From: Rhodothermales bacterium
GTDB taxonomy: Bacteria; Bacteroidota; Rhodothermia; Rhodothermales; Bin80
DNA length: 64,000 nt
Assembly (NCBI GenBank): GCA_958296045.1
Contig: CATQHT010000002.1
Location: forward strand, 310,001-374,000
Reading direction: 5' to 3'
In this document: positions 28,983 through 38,763 of the stretch, one piece after another
How positions within the stretch are numbered: the stretch's first letter is position 1
Layout of the letters: each line of letters starts with the position of its first letter
The notes under the pieces: model-generated
The model's input: the letters and a program-made list of their open reading frames with translations, nothing else
Told to the model about the DNA's origin: nothing
The model's database searches: none
Made by a program: the position numbers and the translations under genes

Positions 28983-31946
28983 CTATGGCAACAGAAACGC
29001 GCGCGCGTTGCGGACGATCTGCTGATAAGCAGGGTGACCATGCGCGCGGTCGTCGTGCCCTAACGTATTGACCAGCACCCGCGCATCACCGGCGTGGCGG
29101 AGCCATACCACCGGATAGATGGTGCCCGTCTCCTTGGAGCGGCCAATAGCCAGCACCACCGCTTCCGACTCCGGCAACAGCTCCGCGCGATATAGCTCAT
29201 CTACGATATCAAAGGAAGCCGGCACGTCTCGCATCAGCGGATGCGCAGGCTGCAACACCTCCACCGTGAATGCCTGTAAAGGCTCGTGACTGCGCGCTCC
29301 GCCGCCGACGATAACCTCGTTCCACTCGGGCCAGTCCTGCCAGTTGTACCACGATGCCGGGTGCGTAACCATCACAGGCTTGCCGCTCTCCACATGCACG
29401 ACAATAGCAGCGCGGCTCTCCAATTCGTTCACCGGCTTGTTGTTGGCCATGGCCAACAAGGCGGCGCCGCGAAGCGCATCCCTGAAAGCCGCATCGGCAG
29501 ACTCCGTGTACATAAAGCGCCGCTCCCCAGAGCCATACAAGATCTGGCCGTCTGCAAACCCGAATACCCGCGCATGATGGTGTGACTGGCGATCGCGGCT
29601 TGCACTGCCCGCCAGATATACGATGCCACCATCTGCCTCGTCGTCGTGGCTAGGCCAGACCCAGCCAGCATCGTTGCGCGGCAGCGCCGGCGCCTCCGTT
29701 ACCGTCAGCACCCCTTGCATCACAGCCCAGTGGCCAGGGACGCTGCACACATATGGATAGGTGCCCGAGGCCAGCGAGCTAAGCGAAAACTCTTTGCGTT
29801 CACCCATCGCCAGCACTCCGGTGGAGCCAATCACGCGGTCTTGCAGCGCAGGCGGCACGTATTCCGTGGATGGCGCGTCTGGATCCGCCATGTAGCGATC
29901 CAGCGCTTGCCCGAAAGCCTCGACCGGACCGGGCTGCAGAAACACGGCGTTGTGAAGGTCAGGATGCCGATTAATGAAATCTATAGTGATTTCCTGCCCC
30001 TCAAAAGCATGCAGCTCCGTCTGCCCGAAACGCATGATGCCCTCAGGAGCATCCAGCATGATCCGTGCATCAGGCAGGGATGCCGCTGTGTCCGCCTGAG
30101 GCGAAGGCCCGGGCTCGGGCCCGCCCGGTCGCCTGATGATGCCGACATATTCCGGCATCGCCTCCAGCGCAGCCTCAATCCACCGGTCGCCACCCTCCTG
30201 GGCCGCGCGAGAAGCTTCAAAGGCTTTGGAGCCCAGGATGGGACCCAGCTCCGCCGCGCGAAGCAAGGCGGCTAGGCGCGTGTTGAGGTTGGGATCTGTG
30301 AATACGCCGGCCTGGATGAACGTGTCACCTAGGTCTGCGCTGTATGGGATGGTCTGGATGGCCGCCTTGCGTACCGCCGCCGACGAGTGGCGTAGCGCCT
30401 GGGCCGCGGCTGGGCGTAGCGCTTCGGTGGCCCCCAGCCCGTGAAGCGTCCACAGGGCATGGACCGCACCGCCGTCAAAGCCGGTTGCATCCAAGTCTTC
30501 GGCACTGGCTATTGCCGCCAGCTCTTCGGCCATGTCAACAAGCCCGTGTTCAACGATCAGGCGCTGCGCTGTCAGACGCCAGAACTGGTTGGAGCTGCGC
30601 AAAGCACTCAATAGCCCTCCGCTATCCTCAGGAGACAGGGCTGCGGGTCCGCTGTGCTCCTGGGTACCGTACCGTACCACGTAAACGCGGCCGTGGTCCC
30701 TGTCGCGAAGCGGGTTAAGGTGTGCGTTGCCGGGACCGGGCGTCGCATTCCAGATCTGATTCACCATGCCACGACGATCTGGGTTGTGCTGAATGACCGG
30801 GTTGTACCAGTCTGCGACCCAGATATTTTCGTCTGGCCCGATGTCGGCGAAGACCGGCGCCACCCAGTCATCAGAGCTGGCCAGAAGGTTCTCCACCACG
30901 CCTTCCTTTTCGCGGTAGATGGCGCCGTCACGCTCAAGAACGACCGCATGCACCACATGCGCGGTGGGCTCGGTCACCATCAACGTACCCCAGAAAAAGC
31001 GCGGATACCGGCGGCCATTGTACAAAAAGGCGCCCGCCGCTGCCGTGTACCCATCCCTGAAGTCCACCTGCCAAAGAGGCCGCGTGCCGCTGTGCTTTAC
31101 CAGATAATGGCTCTGCACATAGGCGACACTGAGCTCCGCCTCATAGCGCATCGGAATGCCCACTACCACCGCATGGTTATTGTTCGCCGTAGACCCGAAG
31201 ATGGTGTTGTCCTCGCCAATACCCAGCCCCCACGTGTTGTTGTTGAACGTGCCCACGGGCTCTAGCACCGTGCCGTCCCGCGAAAAGTGGAAGACGCCTC
31301 GGCTCAGGATGCGCGACTCCTCATTGGGGGCCTCACCTGGCGTATACATGCCCGAATACCCGACCGCGCTCCATATATGGTTGTCCAAACCTACCTTGAA
31401 GTTGCTCATGACCGCGTGCGTATCGAACGTGCCGAAGGCATCTTCTAGCACCCTCGTCTTGCGATCGTATACGTCGTCGCCATCGGTGTCCTCCATAAAG
31501 ACCACATGGGGCGCCTGACCAACCAGCGCGCCGCCTTTGACTACGGCCAGCGCCGTCGTTAGGGGTTGGTCCTCGGCAAAGCGGATAAAGGTGTCAGCCA
31601 CGCCGTCGCCGTCCACATCTTCGCAGATCGTGATGCGGTCCGTGCCCGCTTCGGTGCCCGCGTGCTCGTGCGGGTAGTCGGTGGACTCCACCACCCAGAG
31701 CCTGCCCCTCTCATCCCAGGCGAGCGCGATAGGGTTACGAATGTCGGGCTCGCTGGCAAATACCTGAACGGAAAAACCCTCGGGCACCTCAAGGTGCGCG
31801 AGCGTCTGCTCCGGCGTCAACGGACGCTGCACTACGACCTCGTTGGCATCGTTGGAGGTGGTGAAATACTCGAGAGCCGCCTGCGAGGCGCACCCGGAAA
31901 TATGCAGTACGCTGACCACCAGGGCGGCCCCAAGGATAGTTTTCAT
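28983..31946 (-). CDS. Multidomain secreted PVC-type membrane-bound dehydrogenase-like protein (beta-propeller + HEAT-like + cupredoxin-like + ThuA-like)
   Basis: Lipoprotein signal (VLHISGCAS), LEVPEGFSVQVFASEPDIRNPIALAWDERGRLWVVESTDYPHE, DTFIRFAEDQPLTTAL; cupredoxin-like SLSSLASGTYPYVCSVPGHWAVMQGVLTV; ThuA-like C-terminus. Confidence 0.8.
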   Translation of the reverse strand: MKTILGAALVVSVLHISGCASQAALEYFTTSNDANEVVVQRPLTPEQTLAHLEVPEGFSVQVFASEPDIRNPIALAWDERGRLWVVESTDYPHEHAGTEAGTDRITICEDVDGDGVADTFIRFAEDQPLTTALAVVKGGALVGQAPHVVFMEDTDGDDVYDRKTRVLEDAFGTFDTHAVMSNFKVGLDNHIWSAVGYSGMYTPGEAPNEESRILSRGVFHFSRDGTVLEPVGTFNNNTWGLGIGEDNTIFGSTANNNHAVVVGIPMRYEAELSVAYVQSHYLVKHSGTRPLWQVDFRDGYTAAAGAFLYNGRRYPRFFWGTLMVTEPTAHVVHAVVLERDGAIYREKEGVVENLLASSDDWVAPVFADIGPDENIWVADWYNPVIQHNPDRRGMVNQIWNATPGPGNAHLNPLRDRDHGRVYVVRYGTQEHSGPAALSPEDSGGLLSALRSSNQFWRLTAQRLIVEHGLVDMAEELAAIASAEDLDATGFDGGAVHALWTLHGLGATEALRPAAAQALRHSSAAVRKAAIQTIPYSADLGDTFIQAGVFTDPNLNTRLAALLRAAELGPILGSKAFEASRAAQEGGDRWIEAALEAMPEYVGIIRRPGGPEPGPSPQADTAASLPDARIMLDAPEGIMRFGQTELHAFEGQEITIDFINRHPDLHNAVFLQPGPVEAFGQALDRYMADPDAPSTEYVPPALQDRVIGSTGVLAMGERKEFSLSSLASGTYPYVCSVPGHWAVMQGVLTVTEAPALPRNDAGWVWPSHDDEADGGIVYLAGSASRDRQSHHHARVFGFADGQILYGSGERRFMYTESADAAFRDALRGAALLAMANNKPVNELESRAAIVVHVESGKPVMVTHPASWYNWQDWPEWNEVIVGGGARSHEPLQAFTVEVLQPAHPLMRDVPASFDIVDELYRAELLPESEAVVLAIGRSKETGTIYPVVWLRHAGDARVLVNTLGHDDRAHGHPAYQQIVRNARAFLLP

Positions 31947-31957
31947 GGCATTCTCGC

Positions 31958-32359
31958 TTAAGGTGCGGGCAGCGAACGCCAAGGCTCGTCACCGGAACAA
32001 TCCACTACCATTGGCTCTTTGGAGGTGGCGCCGCTAAGCACCACGAATAGGAGGGCAGGCTTGTCGCCCATGTTGAAGGAGGCATGCACCTCGCCAGCCG
32101 GAATAAGCGCGCAGGCGCCAGCCTCAAGCTCCCGGCGGTCCTGGCCGATCCACTGGGCTACCTGGCCACTAAGCACATAGATGACTTCTTCGCGACCGGG
32201 GTGCCGATGAAAGCTGTGTCCCTCACCAGGCAGGATCGTGGCCCGCGCAGCGAGAAGTCCCGGCATGCGGACATCCGCATGAGGATGATTCACCCATTCG
32301 TTCAGGCCCTGCACAACACGCTCTTTGCGGTAGTCCTCGTTGCCAAAAAACAACGCCAT
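31958..32359 (-). CDS. Cupin-domain protein
   Basis: LPGEGHSFHRHPGREEVIYVLSGQVAQWIG...LEAGACALIPAGEVHASFN. Confidence 0.85.
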   Translation of the reverse strand: MALFFGNEDYRKERVVQGLNEWVNHPHADVRMPGLLAARATILPGEGHSFHRHPGREEVIYVLSGQVAQWIGQDRRELEAGACALIPAGEVHASFNMGDKPALLFVVLSGATSKEPMVVDCSGDEPWRSLPAP

Positions 32360-32375
32360 ATCTGTAGTGTTCTAG

Positions 32376-33257
32376 CTACCGCCTCCTGGCGGCTGGACAC
32401 GGGATGGCTTTAAAGGTGCGCGTCAACTTCGTCAGCGACTCCTCTACGCCCATGCGCTCTAGGCTGGAGGCCCCGACAAACCCCACCGCATCGGTGTGCT
32501 CATTGATGTAGGCGGCATCCACCGGCGTGCTGATAGGACCGCCATGCGACAGGAAGATGAGATCGCGCCGCACAGAACGGGCCGCATCAATGATCTCCTG
32601 CGTGCGCTGGGCGGCCTCCTCAATCGTGCAGGTCGCGCCCGTGACGCCTACAGACCCGCCTATCGTGCAGCCCACATGGGCGATAATCACATCCGCGCCG
32701 GCCTCAGCCATCTGGCGCGACTCCTCAGGTGTAGCCACATAGACAATAGAAAACAGGTCTATCCCCCGATGCTGCGCCTGCGCAACCATACCGATCTCGT
32801 GCTGCACACTCATGCCGGTCTCCTCCAGCACCTGCCGAAACAGCCCGTCCACGATGGCATGCGTCGGAAAGTTATTGACACCGCTAAAGCCCATCGCCTT
32901 GACCTTAAGCAGATGATGCCACATGCGGCGCCGAGGATCCGAAGCATGCACGCCGCAGATGACCGGGATCTCCTTGACCACGGGCAACACCTCAAATTCT
33001 CCGATCTCCATTGCCACCGCGTTGGCATCTCCGTAGGCCATAAGCCCAGCTGTAGAGCCGTGCCCCGCCATGCGGAAACGCCCCGAATTGTAGATGATGA
33101 GCAGATCCGCGCCACCACGCTCGATAAACTTGGCGCTGATGCCGGTCCCTGCACCGGCACCAATGATGGGCTCGCCCCTGTCGAGGCTGTCATGCAGCCG
33201 CGCTAAGACCTCCGCGCGGGTGTACGGGTTGCCGACGCCCGTATACGGGTTGGGCAT
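32376..33257 (-). CDS. Phosphoenolpyruvate hydrolase family (TIM-barrel) protein
   Basis: PIIGAGAGTGISAKFIERGGADLLIIYNSGRFRMAGHGSTAGLMAYGDANAV; HGGPISTPVDAAYI. Confidence 0.8.
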   Translation of the reverse strand: MPNPYTGVGNPYTRAEVLARLHDSLDRGEPIIGAGAGTGISAKFIERGGADLLIIYNSGRFRMAGHGSTAGLMAYGDANAVAMEIGEFEVLPVVKEIPVICGVHASDPRRRMWHHLLKVKAMGFSGVNNFPTHAIVDGLFRQVLEETGMSVQHEIGMVAQAQHRGIDLFSIVYVATPEESRQMAEAGADVIIAHVGCTIGGSVGVTGATCTIEEAAQRTQEIIDAARSVRRDLIFLSHGGPISTPVDAAYINEHTDAVGFVGASSLERMGVEESLTKLTRTFKAIPCPAARRR

Positions 33258-33468
33258 AAGACAAACAAGAAAGATGTGCGCGACAACGTTGCCCTCAAAG
33301 GTACGGTCCCGATACCCGTATTAGCAAGCGTGCTACGCCGCCTGGCAGGCTGCGCACCCTATCGTGGTGCCAAGTGGCGCGCCAATTGCGCACGATGCCG
33401 TATAATCACCGGGCGGGTCTTGCTAAGACTCATGCCGCAACATCCAGCCTTTTCATCAATCAATTCCG

Positions 33469-34803
33469 ATGACTCATACATCTCTTAACCGGCGCGCCTT
33501 TGTGCAACGCATGGGGCTGCTGGCGGGCGCCGCCGCGATCCCCTCTATCATCCCGGCCTCGGCCCTAGGGCGCGGCCCAAGCGTAGCCCCCAGCGATCGC
33601 GTCACGATGGGGTTCATCGGCATGGGAAGCATGGGCATGAACAACCTGCGCGGCTTCATCGCAATGCCAGACGTGCAAGTGCTCGCCGTTTGTGACGTTA
33701 ATACAGCGGGTGGCAACTACCAGGGCCGCGGCCTGAAAGGGCGCGAACCAGCCCGCGAATTTGTTGAATCCACCTATGCGGAGCGGACCAGCGCCGGCAC
33801 CTACTCTGGATGCGGCGCCTACCGCTTTTTCTGGGAAGTCCTGCAGCGTGACGACATCGATGCGGTATGTCTGGCGCTGCCCGACCACTGGCATGCCTAT
33901 ATGGCAGTGCACGCGGCAAAGGCTGGCAAAGACATGTACAGCGAGAAGCCCCTGGCGCGTACCATTAAAGAGGGGCGGGCTATGGTCCAGGCGGTTCGCA
34001 AATACGACCAGGTGTTTCAGACCGGGAGTCAGCAGCGCTCAGGACAGAACTTTCGCCACGCATGCGAGCTCGCCATCAATGGCTATGTGGGAGAGCTCCA
34101 AAAGGTCTATGCGCAGGTCGGAGGGGTATCTCATCCCTGTGAGCTAAGCGGCGAAGAGGTGCCGGAGGGTTTTCTGTACGAGATGTGGCTCGGCAACGCA
34201 CCTTCGGCCTCCTACCATCCAGAGCGTATCAGCGGTCGCTACAACACCGATAGCGGGGCTTGGCGTGCATGGCGCCCTTACTCCGCTGGGCATGTCGCAG
34301 ATTGGGGTGCACACAACTTTGATATAGCCCACTGGGGGCTGGGTCAGGATGGCCGCGGACCAGTACAGATCTTAGCGCCCGCTGACGGGCACGAAGGCGA
34401 GCTCACGCTGGTCTATGACGACGGCATCCCGGTCATCAAGAAAAAGGGGCCCCACGAAGGAATGGTCCAGTTTGTGGGTTCCGATGGCTGGGTCGGCGTG
34501 AGCCGCGGAGGGATATGGGCATCGGACGAAAGCCTGCTAGAAGTCTCTATGAAGCCCAGCGACATCCACCTGTACAAAAGCACAGACCATCGTCGCGACT
34601 TCTTGAACTGCGTTAAGACGCGCATGCGCCCGGTTTGCGATGTCGAGGTGGGGCACGGTTCGCTATTGGCCTGCCTGACGTCAGAGATCTGCATGCTCTT
34701 GGATCGTTCGCTGGCATTTGATCTGGACACCGAGGAATTTCCCGACGACACAGAAGCCACCGCGCTAACGGGCAGGGCCATGCGCAAACCCTGGGTCGTG
34801 TAA
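33469..34803 (+). CDS. Gfo/Idh/MocA family oxidoreductase, Tat-exported
   Basis: Tat-like signal NRRAFVQRMGLLAGAAAIP; VTMGFIGMGSMGMNNLRGF; SEKPLARTIKEGRAMV. Confidence 0.88.
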   Translation: MTHTSLNRRAFVQRMGLLAGAAAIPSIIPASALGRGPSVAPSDRVTMGFIGMGSMGMNNLRGFIAMPDVQVLAVCDVNTAGGNYQGRGLKGREPAREFVESTYAERTSAGTYSGCGAYRFFWEVLQRDDIDAVCLALPDHWHAYMAVHAAKAGKDMYSEKPLARTIKEGRAMVQAVRKYDQVFQTGSQQRSGQNFRHACELAINGYVGELQKVYAQVGGVSHPCELSGEEVPEGFLYEMWLGNAPSASYHPERISGRYNTDSGAWRAWRPYSAGHVADWGAHNFDIAHWGLGQDGRGPVQILAPADGHEGELTLVYDDGIPVIKKKGPHEGMVQFVGSDGWVGVSRGGIWASDESLLEVSMKPSDIHLYKSTDHRRDFLNCVKTRMRPVCDVEVGHGSLLACLTSEICMLLDRSLAFDLDTEEFPDDTEATALTGRAMRKPWVV

Positions 34804-35604
34804 AGGGACAACAAGGCCGTGCCCGAATCAGCCGGCCGTGCATATTCCTGAGCTGCCAGCCCGCAACCCGCGCTTGGCGGCTGTGCCGACAGAACCAAGA
34901 GGACAAGCGCGACCCCAAGCACCATACCGGAACCCATAAGGAGCACGACCTGGGTCAGTGACGGCCATCGCGCAGCAGCAGCCGCCTCAGACAGATTCCG
35001 GGCACTCAAGCCAAGCTCGCCTGCGGAAGCCTGGAGTGCCATCAGTACGGGTTCGATCTGGCGCTGCATGGCGGCTTTCTCGGCCTGGGCCACCCGGTCG
35101 CGCAAAGAGGAGCTAACCATCGCTATCGCTCGTACATCGGCTTGCCGCCTTTACAGGCTGCGGACAGCATCCGGCGTAGATGTGCAGCAAAAGAGAACCG
35201 TCAGACTTAGCACCCATGAGGCAGAGTGCATGCGCATGCGGATTGGGCGGGCAACAACGACGCGGCTGCCTCCTGGTGGAGTGAGAAATAAGGGACCATA
35301 GCACGAGATTGCGGAGTAAAAAGGTGGTCCACAATGGTCCGCGGACCCCATGATACCGGCGCGAAGCGTGCGCGTGCTGGTGGCCCTGCTACGACCGTGA
35401 TAATTCGGGTGCCTTTGTGCATTAGTGTCCATATTGTTGTACCTTTAACCTGCGTTACATTCTGCCAGCCGGCTTGTGAAACGGTGTCCCGCTTTGAGGA
35501 TATGGCTTCGCGTAGAACGGAACGTGCAGTTAGCGTGACCGACTGAACCAAGGCCGGGAGGTGCGGCGCCCGCTCTCATCACCAATAACCAAAATGTTGG
35601 TTCA

Positions 35605-38442
35605 ATGAAGTACCTTGCAACCTTTTTCGTACAGGCCTGCCTCATCGGGGCTCTCCTGACCAACGTCGCCTCCGCGCAAGTAGTCGTGACCGGCACGGTC
35701 ACCGACAGCGAAACGCGAGACCCGATCCCAGGAGCCACTGTGCAGGTACAGGGCGCTACGACTGGTACCGCTACGGATAACGACGGCAACTTCACGCTCG
35801 AGATTCCCTCCCGGGTATCCGTGATGGTGATACGGTCTGTTGGCTATTCACCGCAGGAGTGGGTGTTGCCCGCCGGTGCTACACATGTGGATGTGCAGCT
35901 GCGGCCCAGTGTGCTCGGCCTAGAAGAAGTCATCGTGGTCGGCACGCGGCGCGAGCCGCGCCTGGTGAAAGACTCCGCCGTACCAGTGGATGTCCTCGGC
36001 CCTAGAGCGCTGAACTCGGTGGCCAGCGCCGACTTTGATGACGCGCTGCGGACGCAGATTCCCTCATTTAACGTGCCCCGCAACGGCATCGATGATGAGG
36101 CGACGCTGATGCGGCCTATCAACCTGCGCGGCCTACCTGCCGACAACGTCGTCGTGCTTCTTAACGGGAAGCGGCGACACCGCTCAGCGTCGTTGGCACT
36201 GTTGGGATCTTCGCTGGTGACGGGCGCGCAGGGCGTGGACCTGAACATGATTCCCACGATCGCAGTGAAGCAGCTGGAGCTGCTTCGTGACGGTGCGGCG
36301 GCACAGTATGGCGCAGATGCCGTCGCTGGCGTGATGAACATGCAGCTGCGTGACAACAGCAGCGGCGTGCTGGTCAGGATGCGCGGCGGCCAGTACCTGC
36401 AGGAAAACGACGGAAGCTATCAGCAGGTAGGTGTCAACGTGGGCCTGCCATTGACGAGTCGCGGATTCGTCAACCTGAGCGTCGAATGGGAAGATACCGG
36501 CCCGACGATCCGCAGCGGTACCCGGGCTGACGAGGCGCTTCTTGTGGAAAGAGGATACCCGGTAAACCGCCCTGCCCAAATATGGGGAAGTCCCAACATT
36601 GACGGCGCCTTCGTAGGATTCCTGAACATGGGTATCGACCTCAACGACAACTTGCACTTCTATGCCATGGGTGGCTATGGCATGCGTACCGGTGAGGGTG
36701 GGTTCTACTTCCGCGCTCCCGGGACCGGAAGCGCACGTAGCAGCGTGTTCCGATTCGGGAGCCAGCGTGCCGTGGGGGACTACGACCTGGAAGATGATGT
36801 GGACTGCGTAAACCATCCAGACCTGCCGAGCCTGGATTCGCCCAAGTCGGATGTGGATGCGTTTATCGCGGCCACGCAAGGGGACTGCTGGATGTTCAAC
36901 GAGCGGTTCCCGGGCGGTTTCACGCCGCGCTTCGGAGCCGACATCACCGACTACAGCGTCTTCGCTGGCCTCAAGGGAGGCAACCCGGAAGGGTTGACGT
37001 GGGACTTCACGGCAAGCATCGCGCAGAGCCGCTTTGACTACTTCATCTTCAATACCGTTAACGCTTCGTTGGGTCCAGACACTCCGACACGTTTCAACCC
37101 CCGCTCCTACCAGCAGGACGACATCTCATTTTCGGCGCTGCTCGGGTACCCGGTGCAGGTCAGTGCGTTGGCTTCACCGCTGAACGTGGCTGTCGGTGCC
37201 GAGTATCGCTCCGAGACCTTTGAGTCTGTAGCGGGTGATCCCGCATCGTTCGAGGTGGGTCAATTCGGAAAACAGGGGTTCAGCGTGGGTTCCAACGGAT
37301 ACCAGGGCCTGAATCCGAAATTTGCTGGCAGCTGGGACCGTCCGAATGTCGCGGCCTTTGTGGACCTGGAAGCGGACATCACCGACCGCTGGGTCGCAGG
37401 TATCGCTGCTCGGTATGAGAATTACTACAACGACTTCGGCAGCACGGTGACCGGCAAGGTGGCGATGCTGTACCGTGCAGCGGACCGAATTTCGTTCCGC
37501 GGCACCCTAAGTTCCGGCTTCCGCGCGCCTACGCCGGGTCAGCTAAACCTCATCGCGCTCCAGACGGCCCTTAGCGCGGGAGGAGATCAGCTCGTGGAAA
37601 CCGGTCAGCTGCCTCCCACGCATCCCGCGGCTGCGGGCCTGGGTGGCAAGGAACTGACCGTGGAGACGGCCAGAAGCGTGTCGCTCGGCACGGTGGTGGA
37701 ACTAGCCGAGGATCTGACTATGACCTTGGACTATTTCAACGTCAACTTCAAGGATCGCATCTCGCTGACTGGCAACATCGTGCTTTCGCAGGAGCTCATC
37801 GATATTATGAATGAGCGCGACCTGCTTGGCGGGGTTGAAGGTCTTAGGGAGGTCAAGTACTTCTCGAACGACTTTGACACCCGCACGCGGGGAACGGATT
37901 TGCTCTTGGCATACGACCGCCAGCATTCGCCCACGAGCGCGACAACTGCTACGTTGGCCTGGAATTGGACAATGCATGAGATGACGAGCTATTCCCGGCC
38001 GTCGAAGACGTTCGAGTTCCTTGGCGAGGCTTTGTCGGAGCCTTTCGAGATTTCTGTGCTGACACCTCGGCGCCGGATCGAGGTCGAATCCCTTAATCCG
38101 AAGAATCGCTTAGTCGGTAGCATCCGTCACCTGCGGGGCAACCTGTGGGGTGCAGCACGCGTCCACTACTACGATGGCTGGACGGCTTGCACCAACAACA
38201 GCAATGCGTGTCCAGACGACCTGCTGGATTCGTATCCGAGCTCGATGCTGCTTGACCTGGAAGTGGGTTACATCTTCGCCGGCGCGTACAGGATTGCCAT
38301 CGGCGCGGACAACGTGCTCAATCGGTACATCATGGCGGAGGAGCTGGAGACGCTTTCGCAGGGCAACGCCCGGCCGGAAAGCACCCCGTTTGACTATAAC
38401 GGAACGCACGCCTACGTGCGCTTTACGGCAGACTTGTTCTAA
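35605..38442 (+). CDS. TonB-dependent receptor with N-terminal carboxypeptidase-regulatory-like domain
   Basis: VTGTVTDSETRDPIPGATVQVQGATTGTATDNDGNFTLEIP; plug NLRGLPADNVVVLLNGKRRH; C-terminal TADLF. Confidence 0.92.
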   Translation: MKYLATFFVQACLIGALLTNVASAQVVVTGTVTDSETRDPIPGATVQVQGATTGTATDNDGNFTLEIPSRVSVMVIRSVGYSPQEWVLPAGATHVDVQLRPSVLGLEEVIVVGTRREPRLVKDSAVPVDVLGPRALNSVASADFDDALRTQIPSFNVPRNGIDDEATLMRPINLRGLPADNVVVLLNGKRRHRSASLALLGSSLVTGAQGVDLNMIPTIAVKQLELLRDGAAAQYGADAVAGVMNMQLRDNSSGVLVRMRGGQYLQENDGSYQQVGVNVGLPLTSRGFVNLSVEWEDTGPTIRSGTRADEALLVERGYPVNRPAQIWGSPNIDGAFVGFLNMGIDLNDNLHFYAMGGYGMRTGEGGFYFRAPGTGSARSSVFRFGSQRAVGDYDLEDDVDCVNHPDLPSLDSPKSDVDAFIAATQGDCWMFNERFPGGFTPRFGADITDYSVFAGLKGGNPEGLTWDFTASIAQSRFDYFIFNTVNASLGPDTPTRFNPRSYQQDDISFSALLGYPVQVSALASPLNVAVGAEYRSETFESVAGDPASFEVGQFGKQGFSVGSNGYQGLNPKFAGSWDRPNVAAFVDLEADITDRWVAGIAARYENYYNDFGSTVTGKVAMLYRAADRISFRGTLSSGFRAPTPGQLNLIALQTALSAGGDQLVETGQLPPTHPAAAGLGGKELTVETARSVSLGTVVELAEDLTMTLDYFNVNFKDRISLTGNIVLSQELIDIMNERDLLGGVEGLREVKYFSNDFDTRTRGTDLLLAYDRQHSPTSATTATLAWNWTMHEMTSYSRPSKTFEFLGEALSEPFEISVLTPRRRIEVESLNPKNRLVGSIRHLRGNLWGAARVHYYDGWTACTNNSNACPDDLLDSYPSSMLLDLEVGYIFAGAYRIAIGADNVLNRYIMAEELETLSQGNARPESTPFDYNGTHAYVRFTADLF

Positions 38443-38464
38443 CCCGCTGGGGCGCAAACATAAA

Positions 38465-38506
38465 AGAGCTGCCTTCCAGGTCCTCCTGGAAGGCAGCTCT
38501 GCTTTT
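38465..38506. terminator. Rho-independent, probably bidirectional terminator
   Basis: Perfect 16-bp stem agagctgccttccagg-tcct-cctggaaggcagctct, flanked by aaa and gctttt. Confidence 0.85.
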
Positions 38507-38574
38507 GTAGGGATGGTCGGAAATGCAAAGACGCGCTGGCCAATCAAGACAGACGCGTCAGAGGAATGAGCGGG

Positions 38575-38647
38575 TGGAGCTAAGCGGAGTCGAACCGCTG
38601 ACCTCCTGAGTGCGATTCAGGCGCTCTACCAGCTGAGCTATAGCCCC
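38575..38647 (-). tRNA. tRNA-Ala (anticodon CGC)
   Basis: Minus strand GGGGCTATAGCTCAGCTGGTAGAGCGCCTGAATCGCACTCAGGAGGTCAGCGGTTCGACTCCGCTTAGCTCCA: cloverleaf-compatible, anticodon loop ATCGCAC. Confidence 0.92.
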
Positions 38648-38763
38648 GGTAACGGCGCATGTATACGCGCGCAGCGCGGCTCTGGTCCGGCCCATAGTAG
38701 GTCGCGACTCGAACAACAGTCGGCAGCCTGGGTACCACAGATCCAAAGACTGGCAGTGAGCGC

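Noticed and set aside
35844-36879. Antisense ORFs (170 and 231 aa) within the TonB receptor
   Set aside because: Shadow ORFs; no independent support.
38575-38647. tRNA-Ala as an integration site for a genomic island
   Set aside because: Neighbours on both sides are housekeeping genes (TonB receptor, aconitase). No integrase and no repeated tRNA 3' end were seen nearby.
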